Notes: generated by a model not told the origin, from the sequence alone. Positions 36,201-44,650 are shown, numbered from the stretch's first letter. The stretch is DNA of 58,332 bases from Bacillota bacterium (GCA_905372035.1 CAJPNN010000004.1:1-58332); one strand, 5' to 3'. A program made the numbers and translations.

Positions 36201-39200
36201 TCGGAACTGTAAAAATAAGTACGGAAGGAAACTCTTTTTCCGGAGAGATGCAGGCGATGCCTATGGAAGCAAAACCTTATGGTTATGGCATGAACTGGCG
36301 GATATTTTGTCATAGTTATAAAGAAGGAAAAACTTCGTTCCCTGTTGTCAATTATGCAGTTTCAGAGGTGAGTCAGCCGTCATCGCTACCGGAAGATTTT
36401 AAACAGAATATATCCGAGACTACTTCCGAGTCGGTAACTTTGACTTGGAGTTATGATAAATTTGTTTCGGGTTTTCAACTGTACCGCTATTATGAATTTC
36501 CTGATGGCGGGGGAAGTTATAAATTGGAATATGTACCTTTCTCTTCAGGAAAGAAAGAAAGTGACGGAACTTACACATTCTCATACACTGATAAAGGACT
36601 GAGTCCATATACGGAATATAAATATCAAATACAAACTGTAAATGCCGCTAATGCTGAATCTACAAGTATATATAGCGAACCTATAGTTTGCCGTACGAAA
36701 ACTGAAGTCGGTTATCCTAAGATTACGGTTGACGGTTTAAACAGTGATGGCAAACTGGTTATTTATCCGGACTCAAGTGCGGAGGCTACAGTCTCACTGG
36801 AGAACCCTGAAAAATATAAGAGTATATCGTATCAATGGCAGAGATTTGTTAACGGAGATTGGAAAAATATTGCGGGAGCGAAGAGTAATAAATATGCAAT
36901 AATAAATGCAAGTTCTGCGGATAACGGTAAGTATCGTTGCCTTGTAAACGTTATTTATTACGACACAAATGCAGCACAAAATTACTATATTTCTGCATAT
37001 TCAAAGGAATTCGAGACAGCATATTCAAAGAGAACAACTGCTGTGGATTTTATTGTGAACAGCCATACTTATGGCAGTGAAGAAAGTGCACAGTACGGAG
37101 GTATACATGCACAAATAGAACTTCATTCGGCAAACAGAAATAATTCGACGGCACCTAACGGAACGGTAAGTTTTATTATAACCGGAGTGGATTATAAGCT
37201 CACTAAAACGGTAAAACTTGCAGTTTCCGATAGGCCAAAGACTTTTGGAGATGAAAGTAAATATTATTCAAATGCATCGATTGATATTCCGAACCTTCCA
37301 AAAGGCGCTTATACAGTAAATTATTATTACGGTGGTGACAGGGTATTTAAGGATGCTCAGTCGAATTCCGGAAAAATGGTAATAATAGGTAAGAATTTTA
37401 GGGGATATACGATGGTTTTGACCAACGGAAAGGGAGAGAAGCTGAATAAATTTACATATGGTGATGTGATAAAGGGTACAGTCTATGAATACGGATGGGC
37501 AAACTCCGAGCCGGAAGAAATTGAACACGCCAGATACTTTAGGATTCTCAAAGATGGAAATGATGAAAATAATGATGATGACTGGCAGAATTTCAAGTCG
37601 GGGAGTAAAACTCCTGATGTGGGTCATTACACAATAATATGGAGGAATGCAGGTTTAGAAATGTCAAGAACAGACTTTGCTGTCGAGCCTAAGCCTATAA
37701 AAGTTTCCATAAAAAATAAAGATAATGTAAAAACACAGACTGTAGAGGACAACCTGCCTGTTATAACGTGTTATGATTTGAGTAAGGAAGAGTTGGCTGC
37801 ATTAAAACTGTCTTATAAAGCGGTAAATTCTGCAGGTAAGGAAGTTACGCTCAAAAATGGAATGGATCCCGGAAATTATACGATAACACCATGTATAACA
37901 TCCGATGCGCCGGACAGCATTAACAATTATGATATAAAATTTACTTCGGGCAAGTATACGGTTGTAGGTATAAGTTATAATCTGAAGGTGCAGGCTGAGC
38001 CTTATACGGACAGCTCCGGTAAGAGAATTGTAGGTAAAGCCGCAATTAATACAGGTAGCGGTACGGAAACCGTCGATGCTCATTTCACAAAGGGTGAGGC
38101 GGTGCAGATGATTGCAAAACCTGATAAAGGATATGAAGTCGATTACTGGGAAGTTGCGGTTACGGGTAGCAATAAAACAAAACATCCGGCATCTTCACTG
38201 CTCAATCCGAATATATTAAATCTTAATATGGAGGCTGCGGAGACTGTTGTTAAGGTTTACTTCAAATTGAAGCCGTTAATCCTTACAGTAGGTGCAGACA
38301 AAGGAGGAACTGTTTCCTGCTCGGATAAATATTTTGCATCCGGAGCTAAAGTGAAAAGCGGAGCGAAGTTTGATTTTACGGCAAAACCTGAAGCAGGGTA
38401 CCATTTTAAACAATGGGAGTATAGCGAAGTGGGTTCAAATACAAAATATTTGGACGGTGTGAGTAATAAAGACGGCAGCAATACTTTGACCGTTAATGTA
38501 GGCACCAATACGATAGGCATAAAAGCAATCTTTGAAAGAGACGACTATAAGCTGAATCTTGACGGAATGATTAACGCATTCTATATGAAACCTAGTGAAG
38601 TGGCAGGGGAACCTCCTGTGAAAACTTATATAGCAGACGGAGAAAGCGTGCCGGGCGATACGGAAATCACAGTGCTTCCTAAGAACGGATATAAAGCGGC
38701 AAAAGATGCTGTATTCAAAATAAACGGAAAAGATACGGATTCAGGAGACAGTTGTAAATTCCTGATCAAGAAAAATACAACCGTATCGCTTGAGACTGTA
38801 AGAGAGAGCTTTTCAATTTCAACCGAGGCACAGAATGGTAATATCAAGGTTGAGATAGACGGAAAAGAAGCGAAAGCTTCAGAGTTGGCGAAGGTCAGCG
38901 GCGGAAGCAACATAAAATTTATTGCACATGCCGATAGAGGATATCACTTTGTGAAGTGGCAGGTCAATGAAGTTGACAATCAGGAAAAGACTGAGACCTT
39001 GTCCGTTCCTGAGATTGGAGAAAACCTTAAAGTGACTGCGGTATTTGAAGCAAGTGTCGAATCAAAGGCCAAGGCAAGTGTAACTCCGGCTACTCGCGGA
39101 AAGATGTTCTATACCATCTATGACAGCTATGGAGATGCTATAGCCGAAGACGTTGAGATGCCTGCCGAAGGAATAGGCGTCTATAAGGGTGAGAGTATAC

Positions 39201-41773
39201 TCTTTAGGGTTAAAACAAATGACGGAAGCATGGTAGAACAGTGGATCCGTGATACCGAAAGAATCTTCAGCGCTTCAAAAACCTATCCGAAAGACCGGAT
39301 TGAAGTTGACGGACAGGATATAAATGTGAATGTTATACTTGTAGCATCCACACAATACCCTTTCTACTTCCTGCCTTTTGATTCAAACGGAAGTCTGGAA
39401 GGAAAGGCTGACGGAAATAATATAGTAAGCGGAGCGGAGATTCCGGGAGGAAGCATGATTGAGCTTACGGCAACTCCGGGAAACAACTATATGGTAGACT
39501 ATTGGACAGTTACCGAGGGAGACACCGGAGTAGCTGAAAACACTGAAAAAGTTTTGGAACAAAACGGTACGGCAGTTGTTGATCCTGTTTATATAATAAA
39601 CGGACTTGGAGGATTCAATACTGTGAGAGTTCACTTCAGAGAACTTGCCGTTAACGCTGTAAAAGTAAATGATGATGAAGCGGGAACGGGAGACATTGTT
39701 TATGCGACACCTGTTAATCCTGCTGATAACGGAAATATTTCAGAAAAGAGTAAGGATGTCAGAGATGGCGGAAAAGTTGTTGTGAATATTAAAGTAAACG
39801 ACATGTATTACGGTAAGGTTGACCGAATTCGTCAGCTAATAGCAAAAACGATAAATGATGATGCCGTTGTCGAGGCTGAACTTAAAAATGATGTCTATAA
39901 GTTGACTGTTTACAATTTGAAGAGTGCATTGACAATTGCACCGAAAGATTTGTTAATGAAGAAAGTCTACCCTGAAATTAAGGTTAAGGATATCACAGTG
40001 GACTATACGGGAAAGCCTTTGAGTGCATCGGCAATTGACGGCTCTGCAACTGTAGAGGGAAATAAAATTGAAGGAACATGGAGTTTTGCAGGTTCACCTG
40101 ATTTAGAAAATGCAAATACCGGAATGACCGTTCAGGTTAAGTTTACTCCTGTTGACATTGCATATTTAGAAAAAAGCTGTGATATCAAAGTTACTATTAA
40201 TAAAGCGACACCTGGCGGGAAACCGTCTTATAAGGCTATCACTTCTGACGGAAAGCATCTTAGCGATGCGGAGCTTTCTATAGGGAGTATACTACCTGTA
40301 GGCGGCAAGATTGCATGGAAACTTCCAAATGATACTGTAGTGAAAAATAACACTGAATATGAATGGATATATACGCCTGCCGACACAAAAAATTACAATA
40401 CACTTAAAGGAAAGATCAAACTATATGTTGCTTCAGGAGGATCTTCGGGAGGCAACCCTCCGGGTGGAGGTTCGTCAGGTGGAGGTTCCGGCGGTCCGGG
40501 CGGTTCGTCAGGTGGAGGTTCCGGCGGTTCGTCAGGCGGCGGTTCCGGCGGCATTTCAGGCGGATCGGGTAATCCTTCTCTTAAGAAACAGACCGTTGAT
40601 ATTCTGTTGTCAATAGGCGAAAAAATGCTTAACTTGAAAGCTGATTTAATTGAAGACAGAGCAGTTATTTCCGATAAGGACATGGATGACGTTATTAATA
40701 TGATAAATAGCGGCGGCAAAGATAAAAAATTATCCATAGACGCATCAAAGATTAAGCAGACTGTTAACAGTATTGTTATGCCGACCAAGTTGATTAAAGC
40801 GACAACAGGGACGGCGGCGGATAAGAATAAAGCCATAGAGAGCATGACTGTAAAATTAAGCAAGGGAGAAGCTGAGTTTGATGCTTCCGCTCTTTCGGCA
40901 ATTTCAAGTCAGGCAGACGGTAAGAATATAACAATGAGCGTAGGTAAAATAAAGGTAGACAAACTGAATGCAAAACAGCGCAAAGCTATTGAGAATATGG
41001 ATGTTTACGGAATGCTTGATATATCTGTGAAATCTGATAAGCAGGTGATTTCAGACCTTAAGGGCGGGAATGTAAAAGTTTATATTCCGTTCGAAATACC
41101 CGGGGGAAAAGATGCTGCGCGCTTTGCATTATGGCATGTATCTGATGACGGTGATAAGCTCAGAATCAATACGGAATATAAAGACGGAAAACTTTCATCA
41201 AAATTAGGACACTTCTCTGAATATGCAATCGCATACGATAAGTTCAACTTTAGTGATGTGCCTAAGGATGCATATTATATGAACGCCGTAGCTTGGGCTG
41301 TAGAAAAGGATATTACCAAAGGAACTACAAAGACTACATTCAGTCCGGATGAGATATGTACGAGAGCTCAGATTGCGGTATTCATTTGGAGAGCTGCAGG
41401 AATGCCTAAGGCTGAGAAAGCTGATAATCCGTTCAAGGATGTAAAAACAGGAAGCTATTACTATGATGCACTTCTCTGGGCATATGAAAAGGGAATAATA
41501 TCAGGCACGAGCAAAACGAGTTTCAGTCCGGATGCGGCTTGTACAAGGGCACAGACAGTTGCAATACTGTATCGATTTGCAGATTCGCCTAAAGTAAGCA
41601 CTTCCAATACTTTCAAAGATGTAGAATCTTCCGCCTACTACAATAAGGCTGTAAGCTGGGCAGTAGAAAACGGAATAACATCGGGTACGAGTGCAACTGC
41701 TTTCAGTCCTGATTCTGATTGCACAAGAGCTCAGATTGTGACATTACTTAACAGATATATGACAAAGAAGTAA
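33293..41773 (+). CDS. giant secreted multidomain surface protein anchored by SLH repeats
   Basis: A 2826-residue protein of unknown function. A signal peptide (1 to about 32, ending IEAKA) is followed by FG-GAP/VCBS-like repeats with Asp-rich loops (DWNGDGTDE near 297, DVDEDGIDD near 365, GDLAGNKKES near 428). Residues about 720-1015 are Ser/Thr- and Gly-rich, beta-strand-like and reminiscent of pore-forming proteins (FTKGFTWETENTSTIEQTIS; AKAGAGAGGVTVGVVAGFEG near 948). Next are a fibronectin III-like domain (about 1026-1136), an Ig-like domain (SSADNGKYRC), other beta domains and at least four InlB-B/Flg_new-type repeats (about 1561-2119, with GYHFKQWE, GYHFVKWQ). A Gly/Ser linker (about 2380-2430), an uncharacterised domain and three SLH repeats (about 2649-2826) complete it. 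GAGGAGG lies 11 bases before the ATG. Confidence 0.88.
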   Translation: MKSKNNRLISFILALVMIVSYLPLHGIEAKADSVQKSSGGTDVLDALGINSNEAPKGYDPNSVDNPYGRNTIEITPVKELYAVGVQPLKLYDEELDATIKTGEYDQSQTGQTKQSKAKDISGVKLEYNLYGHNKWKKANTAEIMKDGDNNAIINNGNTKINGEYTVINKGDHKEGEKYNTEGYLSSVRDMSTTFKESGNSFNFAMSSVAAGNFDGNKKSLQAQTATVYAGGYNSKGGVYLRFGNTEGDPGKGQIELLSNKKEIGNPNLKSVGESANASGLVENFSENPYQLKNYLQVATGDWNGDGTDEVAVYVPELGNSRIVVYSLQITSSDDPKEAYKDASKWKVAWTYPLNEGDVVSNMVSLVSGDVDEDGIDDLACTWGYYYGPEQNKGSRAVVMFGGKGSEILKRSQEFPLNYGTSNIVRASFVFGDLAGNKKESLILCGQSDADLKAGNTYSRYVAMYNWDGKQFKSSVNRNFNLFEKKDNKAVWAAMDDKHRKGDAQSKFYSLPLCVANTAIIKRGISEKSRGDLLYFDSLVVSYGKKGLNLDEAWDASGVMTDSPNTEYVEYDAAGGDLVGKTGASSVMTLSQTLSKYDEAGVSYNEVGKHEEPVYEKESYYKNWIHKLFKHKSYRWVFKGTKTVEDPKKIDVKYNKLKPAVTKMVVVDRTGKGDNGGYYVNSKQVNSSYAICLANTDNDSSYMNYKGNHYFTYTDPKILAVLASPPYFKDLLNRDDLSGNYAESTTSYSSTKGHGSGSSKSATLTVGAYVSFAQEVSIFGIKIGQVEAEATFTKGFTWETENTSTIEQTISYNASAGEDKVAFYSIPMEIYEYTSYIPDGKGGYEEVLTTVNKPHEACVKLLGLDEYENIAKDYSVLPKVSNSVLKHEIGDPSTYPKDPDSYGSKLVAKYEGTPSSVGYTSKAGGDSISQEITMTKEKRNSFVDTTAVEAKAGAGAGGVTVGVVAGFEGGVGTVKISTEGNSFSGEMQAMPMEAKPYGYGMNWRIFCHSYKEGKTSFPVVNYAVSEVSQPSSLPEDFKQNISETTSESVTLTWSYDKFVSGFQLYRYYEFPDGGGSYKLEYVPFSSGKKESDGTYTFSYTDKGLSPYTEYKYQIQTVNAANAESTSIYSEPIVCRTKTEVGYPKITVDGLNSDGKLVIYPDSSAEATVSLENPEKYKSISYQWQRFVNGDWKNIAGAKSNKYAIINASSADNGKYRCLVNVIYYDTNAAQNYYISAYSKEFETAYSKRTTAVDFIVNSHTYGSEESAQYGGIHAQIELHSANRNNSTAPNGTVSFIITGVDYKLTKTVKLAVSDRPKTFGDESKYYSNASIDIPNLPKGAYTVNYYYGGDRVFKDAQSNSGKMVIIGKNFRGYTMVLTNGKGEKLNKFTYGDVIKGTVYEYGWANSEPEEIEHARYFRILKDGNDENNDDDWQNFKSGSKTPDVGHYTIIWRNAGLEMSRTDFAVEPKPIKVSIKNKDNVKTQTVEDNLPVITCYDLSKEELAALKLSYKAVNSAGKEVTLKNGMDPGNYTITPCITSDAPDSINNYDIKFTSGKYTVVGISYNLKVQAEPYTDSSGKRIVGKAAINTGSGTETVDAHFTKGEAVQMIAKPDKGYEVDYWEVAVTGSNKTKHPASSLLNPNILNLNMEAAETVVKVYFKLKPLILTVGADKGGTVSCSDKYFASGAKVKSGAKFDFTAKPEAGYHFKQWEYSEVGSNTKYLDGVSNKDGSNTLTVNVGTNTIGIKAIFERDDYKLNLDGMINAFYMKPSEVAGEPPVKTYIADGESVPGDTEITVLPKNGYKAAKDAVFKINGKDTDSGDSCKFLIKKNTTVSLETVRESFSISTEAQNGNIKVEIDGKEAKASELAKVSGGSNIKFIAHADRGYHFVKWQVNEVDNQEKTETLSVPEIGENLKVTAVFEASVESKAKASVTPATRGKMFYTIYDSYGDAIAEDVEMPAEGIGVYKGESILFRVKTNDGSMVEQWIRDTERIFSASKTYPKDRIEVDGQDINVNVILVASTQYPFYFLPFDSNGSLEGKADGNNIVSGAEIPGGSMIELTATPGNNYMVDYWTVTEGDTGVAENTEKVLEQNGTAVVDPVYIINGLGGFNTVRVHFRELAVNAVKVNDDEAGTGDIVYATPVNPADNGNISEKSKDVRDGGKVVVNIKVNDMYYGKVDRIRQLIAKTINDDAVVEAELKNDVYKLTVYNLKSALTIAPKDLLMKKVYPEIKVKDITVDYTGKPLSASAIDGSATVEGNKIEGTWSFAGSPDLENANTGMTVQVKFTPVDIAYLEKSCDIKVTINKATPGGKPSYKAITSDGKHLSDAELSIGSILPVGGKIAWKLPNDTVVKNNTEYEWIYTPADTKNYNTLKGKIKLYVASGGSSGGNPPGGGSSGGGSGGPGGSSGGGSGGSSGGGSGGISGGSGNPSLKKQTVDILLSIGEKMLNLKADLIEDRAVISDKDMDDVINMINSGGKDKKLSIDASKIKQTVNSIVMPTKLIKATTGTAADKNKAIESMTVKLSKGEAEFDASALSAISSQADGKNITMSVGKIKVDKLNAKQRKAIENMDVYGMLDISVKSDKQVISDLKGGNVKVYIPFEIPGGKDAARFALWHVSDDGDKLRINTEYKDGKLSSKLGHFSEYAIAYDKFNFSDVPKDAYYMNAVAWAVEKDITKGTTKTTFSPDEICTRAQIAVFIWRAAGMPKAEKADNPFKDVKTGSYYYDALLWAYEKGIISGTSKTSFSPDAACTRAQTVAILYRFADSPKVSTSNTFKDVESSAYYNKAVSWAVENGITSGTSATAFSPDSDCTRAQIVTLLNRYMTKK
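40469..40552 (+). repeat. 27-bp repeats encoding a Gly/Ser linker
   Basis: The 27-bp unit starting GGTTCGTCAGGTGGAGG occurs at 40469-40495 and identically at 40502-40528, with a third variant copy at 40526-40552. It encodes GSSGGGSGG within the Gly/Ser/Pro-rich linker of the surface protein. Near-identical repeats like this can change copy number by slippage, always in frame because the unit is a multiple of three. Confidence 0.8.
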
Positions 41774-41918
41774 AGCGTTGCAAGTGTGGACAAGCATTAC
41801 AAAGAGCAATTATGTCTATTGAAGAGATAATAGGCAAGAACAAAACCTTCTCAATTTGAGTGTTCAAGAAAGAAATACATATGATCAGGAAAAGCTTGGA
41901 CATGAAAAAGGAATATAA

Positions 41919-41967
41919 AAATAAGAAGTGTCGGTGTAGTCTTTGGCTGCACCGATATTTCTTATTT
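41919..41967 (+). terminator. terminator after the surface-protein gene
   Basis: An interrupted stem: AAATAAGAA (41919-41927) pairs with TTCTTATTT (41959-41967), and the inner TCGGTG pairs with CACCGA across a GTG/TAT internal loop. T and A runs flank it. It lies about 150 bases past the stop. Confidence 0.75.
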
Positions 41968-42060
41968 CTAAAGGTTTGTCAATAAATATGCATTGTAATC
42001 CTACAGTAACATATGTGCTGACAACTGAGAAGTCGGTTCGACTGTAGAGTCAAAGTAATA

Positions 42061-42100
42061 TTGCATATATAGACATATAATGATACAATATGTCTATATA
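42061..42100 (+). promoter_or_regulatory. toxin-antitoxin promoter and operator
   Basis: A perfect 12-bp inverted repeat, TATATAGACATA (42066-42077) and TATGTCTATATA (42089-42100), brackets the core promoter. TTGCAT (42061-42066), a 17-bp spacer and TACAAT (42084-42089) with an upstream TG (extended -10) form the likely promoter. The arms overlap the -35 and -10 edges, as expected for repression by the antitoxin or the toxin-antitoxin complex. Confidence 0.7.
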
Positions 42101-42117
42101 AAACGGAGGTGACAATT

Positions 42118-42402
42118 ATGTTTGCACAGAAAGAAGTAATCAGACCGTCTGCAGATTTGCGAAATCACTACAACGAAATTTCAAAACAATGCCGTGAAGA
42201 TAATGAAGCAGTTATTATTACGGTAAATGGAAGGGGAGACACTGTTTCTCTCGGATATGAAGAATATAAGAGAATGAAATCCAGAATTGAGCTTTTGGAG
42301 ATTTTGGCAGAAGCGGATGAGGATGTCAAGTACGGAAGAGTCGCGCCTGTGAAGGATACTTTTGATGACTTAAGAAGTCTTCTTAAGGAGGGCAAAGCTT
42401 GA
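42118..42402 (+). CDS. Phd/YefM-family antitoxin
   Basis: A 94-residue antitoxin. The N-terminal half (VIRPSADLRNHYNEISKQ...VIITVNGRGDTVSLGYEEYKRM) is the Phd/YefM DNA-binding fold. The C-terminal tail (VAPVKDTFDDLRSLLKEG) should wrap the toxin. ATG 42118 lies seven bases after GGAGGT (42105-42110); a GTG three codons earlier is also in frame but overlaps that site. The stop overlaps the toxin start by four bases, so the two are translated together. The upstream palindrome fits autorepression. Confidence 0.88.
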   Translation: MFAQKEVIRPSADLRNHYNEISKQCREDNEAVIITVNGRGDTVSLGYEEYKRMKSRIELLEILAEADEDVKYGRVAPVKDTFDDLRSLLKEGKA

Positions 42403-42716
42403 AGTACGAAGTTATACGAACAGACACGGCAGATTCATTGATCCGAAAGATTGTCCTGTATGTTGCAGAGAATTTTGGAAATGATGTTGCATTGGAGAAA
42501 TTGGATTATCTTGAAAAATCAATTATGAGTCTGGGGGATAATCCGCACATTGGCGTAGAACCAAGATATAATGTGCTGAAGCGACAAGGATACTTGGTTC
42601 TTATTTTGGAAAAAGATCTTGTATTTTATAAGGTTGATGATAATAAGAAGCAGCTCATCGTCTATGCAGTTGTAGAACAGAGACAGGATTATTTAAGTAT
42701 TATAAGAGGCTTGTAG
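42399..42716 (+). CDS. RelE/ParE-family toxin
   Basis: A 105-residue toxin of the RelE/ParE fold. The core segments are TDTADSLIRKIVLYVAENFG in the N-terminal helices, a central strand region (RYNVLKRQGYLVLIL) and the C-terminal VYAVVEQRQDYLSIIRGL. It starts at TTG 42399, overlapping the antitoxin stop (TTGA), six bases after AAGGAGGG. The RelE branch cleaves mRNA in the ribosome and the ParE branch inhibits gyrase; which applies here cannot be told from motifs. Confidence 0.87.
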   Translation: MKYEVIRTDTADSLIRKIVLYVAENFGNDVALEKLDYLEKSIMSLGDNPHIGVEPRYNVLKRQGYLVLILEKDLVFYKVDDNKKQLIVYAVVEQRQDYLSIIRGL

Positions 42717-42930
42717 ATTTTATGATTTTCTGCCGGTTTATCGGATGTAAAATCCTGTTTCATCAGGTTCTCTTTTTCCGGGCTTTTCGATATTACTTCT
42801 GAATTTGTAATATCCGCTTTCACTTTCTTACGTCGGTCAGCTAAGGTATAGTAAGCCCTGTAGGCGGAGACAGTTTCAGACTGCTCATAACAAGCAGCTA
42901 GAGTATAGTGCTTGAGTCCAAGCTGTTCAG
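42690..42930 (-). pseudogene. decayed reading frame, possible mobile-element remnant
   Basis: On the minus strand an 80-codon frame is open from about 42929 into the end of the toxin gene. It reads like real coding sequence (EQLGLKHYTLAACYEQSE, SAYRAYYTLADRRKKVKADI). An in-frame TAG lies directly before it, and it has no start codon or ribosome binding site. I do not recognise the family. Its position beside a toxin-antitoxin pair and direct repeats suggests the tail of a gene from a lost element. The rest of 42717-43114 holds only repeats and the asnS promoter. Confidence 0.4.
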
Positions 42931-42937
42931 TCTATGT

Positions 42938-43037
42938 TTGACAATCCCGGAAAATTAACTCCCAAATAAAGTTGTATCAGAATACTTCTCAAAGTGTAAC
43001 ATATGTCTTGACAATTAAGAAAATTAACTCCCAAATT
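42938..43037 (+). repeat. duplicated segment upstream of asnS
   Basis: TTGACAAT followed shortly by GAAAATTAACTCCCAAAT occurs at 42938-42967 and again at 43008-43037, exactly 70 bases apart. The intervening bases differ in the middle of the unit. Neither copy has a good -10 at the right distance from its TTGACA, so they are not obviously promoters. Confidence 0.65.
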
Positions 43038-43049
43038 CCCCTTGATATC

Positions 43050-43078
43050 TTGAAATATTGCCTGTTAAATGGTAAAAT
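43050..43078 (+). promoter_or_regulatory. promoter of asnS
   Basis: TTGAAA at 43050-43055, a 17-bp spacer and TAAAAT at 43073-43078. The leader is only about 30 bases, too short for a T-box. Confidence 0.65.
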
Positions 43079-43114
43079 ATAAAAATATTGATTCGGATAT
43101 GGGGGCGATGTTTT

Positions 43115-44506
43115 ATGGAAATCGATATCAAAAAACTGTATAGAGAAACAGAAAAATTTGACGGAAAAGAAGTTGTTATTTCAGGATGGATAAGAAATAA
43201 CAGAGCTTCAAATAAATTTGGATTCATAGAGCTTAATGACGGCAGTTTTTTTAAACCGATACAAATTGTATATGAGAGTGATTTCATTGATAATTTCGAT
43301 ATCGTAGCAAAGGCTAATTTGGCTACGGCCATAAAAGTTGTAGGAAAAACGGTACTGACACCCGAAGCGAAACAGCCTTTTGAAATAAAAGCATCGAAAA
43401 TAGAGATTCTTGCGGATTCAAACGAGGACTATCCGCTCCAAAACAAACGCCACAGTATGGAATTTTTGAGAGAGATTGCACATTTGAGACCGAGGAGTAA
43501 CACTTTTTCGGCGGTATTCAGAATAAGGTCGATGGTGGCTTATGCAATACATAAATTTTTTCAGGAGAGAGGTTTTGTATATGTTCATACACCTATTATA
43601 ACCGGGAGCGATTGTGAAGGTGCGGGAGAAATGTTCCGGATAACGACACTTGACATGGAAAATCTCCCTAAAAATCAAACGGGAGAAATTGACTATTCAA
43701 AAGATTTCTTCGGTAAAGAAGCGAGCCTTACGGTCAGCGGGCAGCTTGAAGGTGAAACTTATGCCCTGGCATTTAAAAAGATATATACATTCGGACCTAC
43801 GTTCAGAGCGGAAAATTCAAATACGGCAAGACATGCGTCGGAATTTTGGATGATAGAACCTGAGGTGGCATTTGCGGAGCTTGAAGATAATATGAAACTT
43901 GCGGAGGATATGATTAAGTACATAATAAAATATGTTCTTGAGAATGCTCCCGAAGAGATGGATTTTTTCAATAAATTTGTGGATAAGGGTTTAAAAGAAA
44001 GGCTTAACGGTATTGTAAATTCAAAATTTACACATGTAACATATACAGAAGCGGTCGATATTCTCTTAAAGTCCGGCAAAAAATTTGAATATCCGGTCGA
44101 GTGGGGAATCGACTTGCAGACCGAGCATGAAAGATATATAACGGAAGAAGTTTTTGGAAAACCCGTATTTGTTACGGATTATCCGAAAGAGATCAAAGCA
44201 TTTTATATGAGGCTGAATGATGATAATAAAACTGTAGGAGCTATGGATCTTTTGGTGCCGGGTGTCGGAGAGATCATCGGAGGCTCTCAGAGAGAAGAGC
44301 GTTATGATGTTTTGGCTTCCAGAATGAAAGAATCGGGATTGGAAGAAAAGGATTATTGGTGGTATCTCGACCTGAGGAAATACGGCGGAGTTAAACATTC
44401 AGGATACGGACTGGGATTTGAGAGAATAATAATGTATTTGACCGGCATGGGAAATATACGAGATGTTATACCGTTTCCGAGAACACCTAAGTCGGCAGAG
44501 TTTTAG
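43115..44506 (+). CDS. asnS: asparaginyl-tRNA synthetase
   Basis: A 463-residue class IIb synthetase. It has the N-terminal OB fold (EVVISGWIRNNRASNKFGFIEL), motif 2 (FGPTFRAENSNTARHASEFW, with E and H) and motif 3 (GFERIIMYLTGMGNIRDVIPF, then PRTP). The AsnRS-specific C-terminus ends FPRTPKSAEF. I choose ATG 43115 (MEIDIKKLY), nine bases after a GGGGG tract. An in-frame TTG nine codons upstream is less likely. Direct charging of tRNA-Asn is therefore present. Confidence 0.96.
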   Translation: MEIDIKKLYRETEKFDGKEVVISGWIRNNRASNKFGFIELNDGSFFKPIQIVYESDFIDNFDIVAKANLATAIKVVGKTVLTPEAKQPFEIKASKIEILADSNEDYPLQNKRHSMEFLREIAHLRPRSNTFSAVFRIRSMVAYAIHKFFQERGFVYVHTPIITGSDCEGAGEMFRITTLDMENLPKNQTGEIDYSKDFFGKEASLTVSGQLEGETYALAFKKIYTFGPTFRAENSNTARHASEFWMIEPEVAFAELEDNMKLAEDMIKYIIKYVLENAPEEMDFFNKFVDKGLKERLNGIVNSKFTHVTYTEAVDILLKSGKKFEYPVEWGIDLQTEHERYITEEVFGKPVFVTDYPKEIKAFYMRLNDDNKTVGAMDLLVPGVGEIIGGSQREERYDVLASRMKESGLEEKDYWWYLDLRKYGGVKHSGYGLGFERIIMYLTGMGNIRDVIPFPRTPKSAEF

Positions 44507-44650
44507 TTGTACGACGGGATGCAGCGGGTTTTAGATATATCTGAAAAATTACGAATCAGCCGGGATTTAATGTACATATATGTTTAATGTCAAACGATAA
44601 TATCCGGCGAAGTATTAAAGGAATCATGAAATTAAGAGAGAGGTGAGTTT

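Larger units (their letters stand above)
41774..42117. other. intergenic region between the surface-protein gene and the toxin-antitoxin pair
   Basis: No gene is apparent. A terminator lies at 41919-41967 and the toxin-antitoxin promoter/operator at 42061-42100. The stretch 42003-42048 has a CTACAGT/ACTGTAG inverted repeat around a small GTCG/CGAC stem. GTAACATATGT at 42007 recurs at 42996. Confidence 0.6.

Noticed and set aside
30341..43114. T-box leaders for lysS or asnS
   Set aside because: No T-box antiterminator core (TGGNACCGCG) is present. The asnS leader is about 30 bases, and lysS is transcribed with greA.
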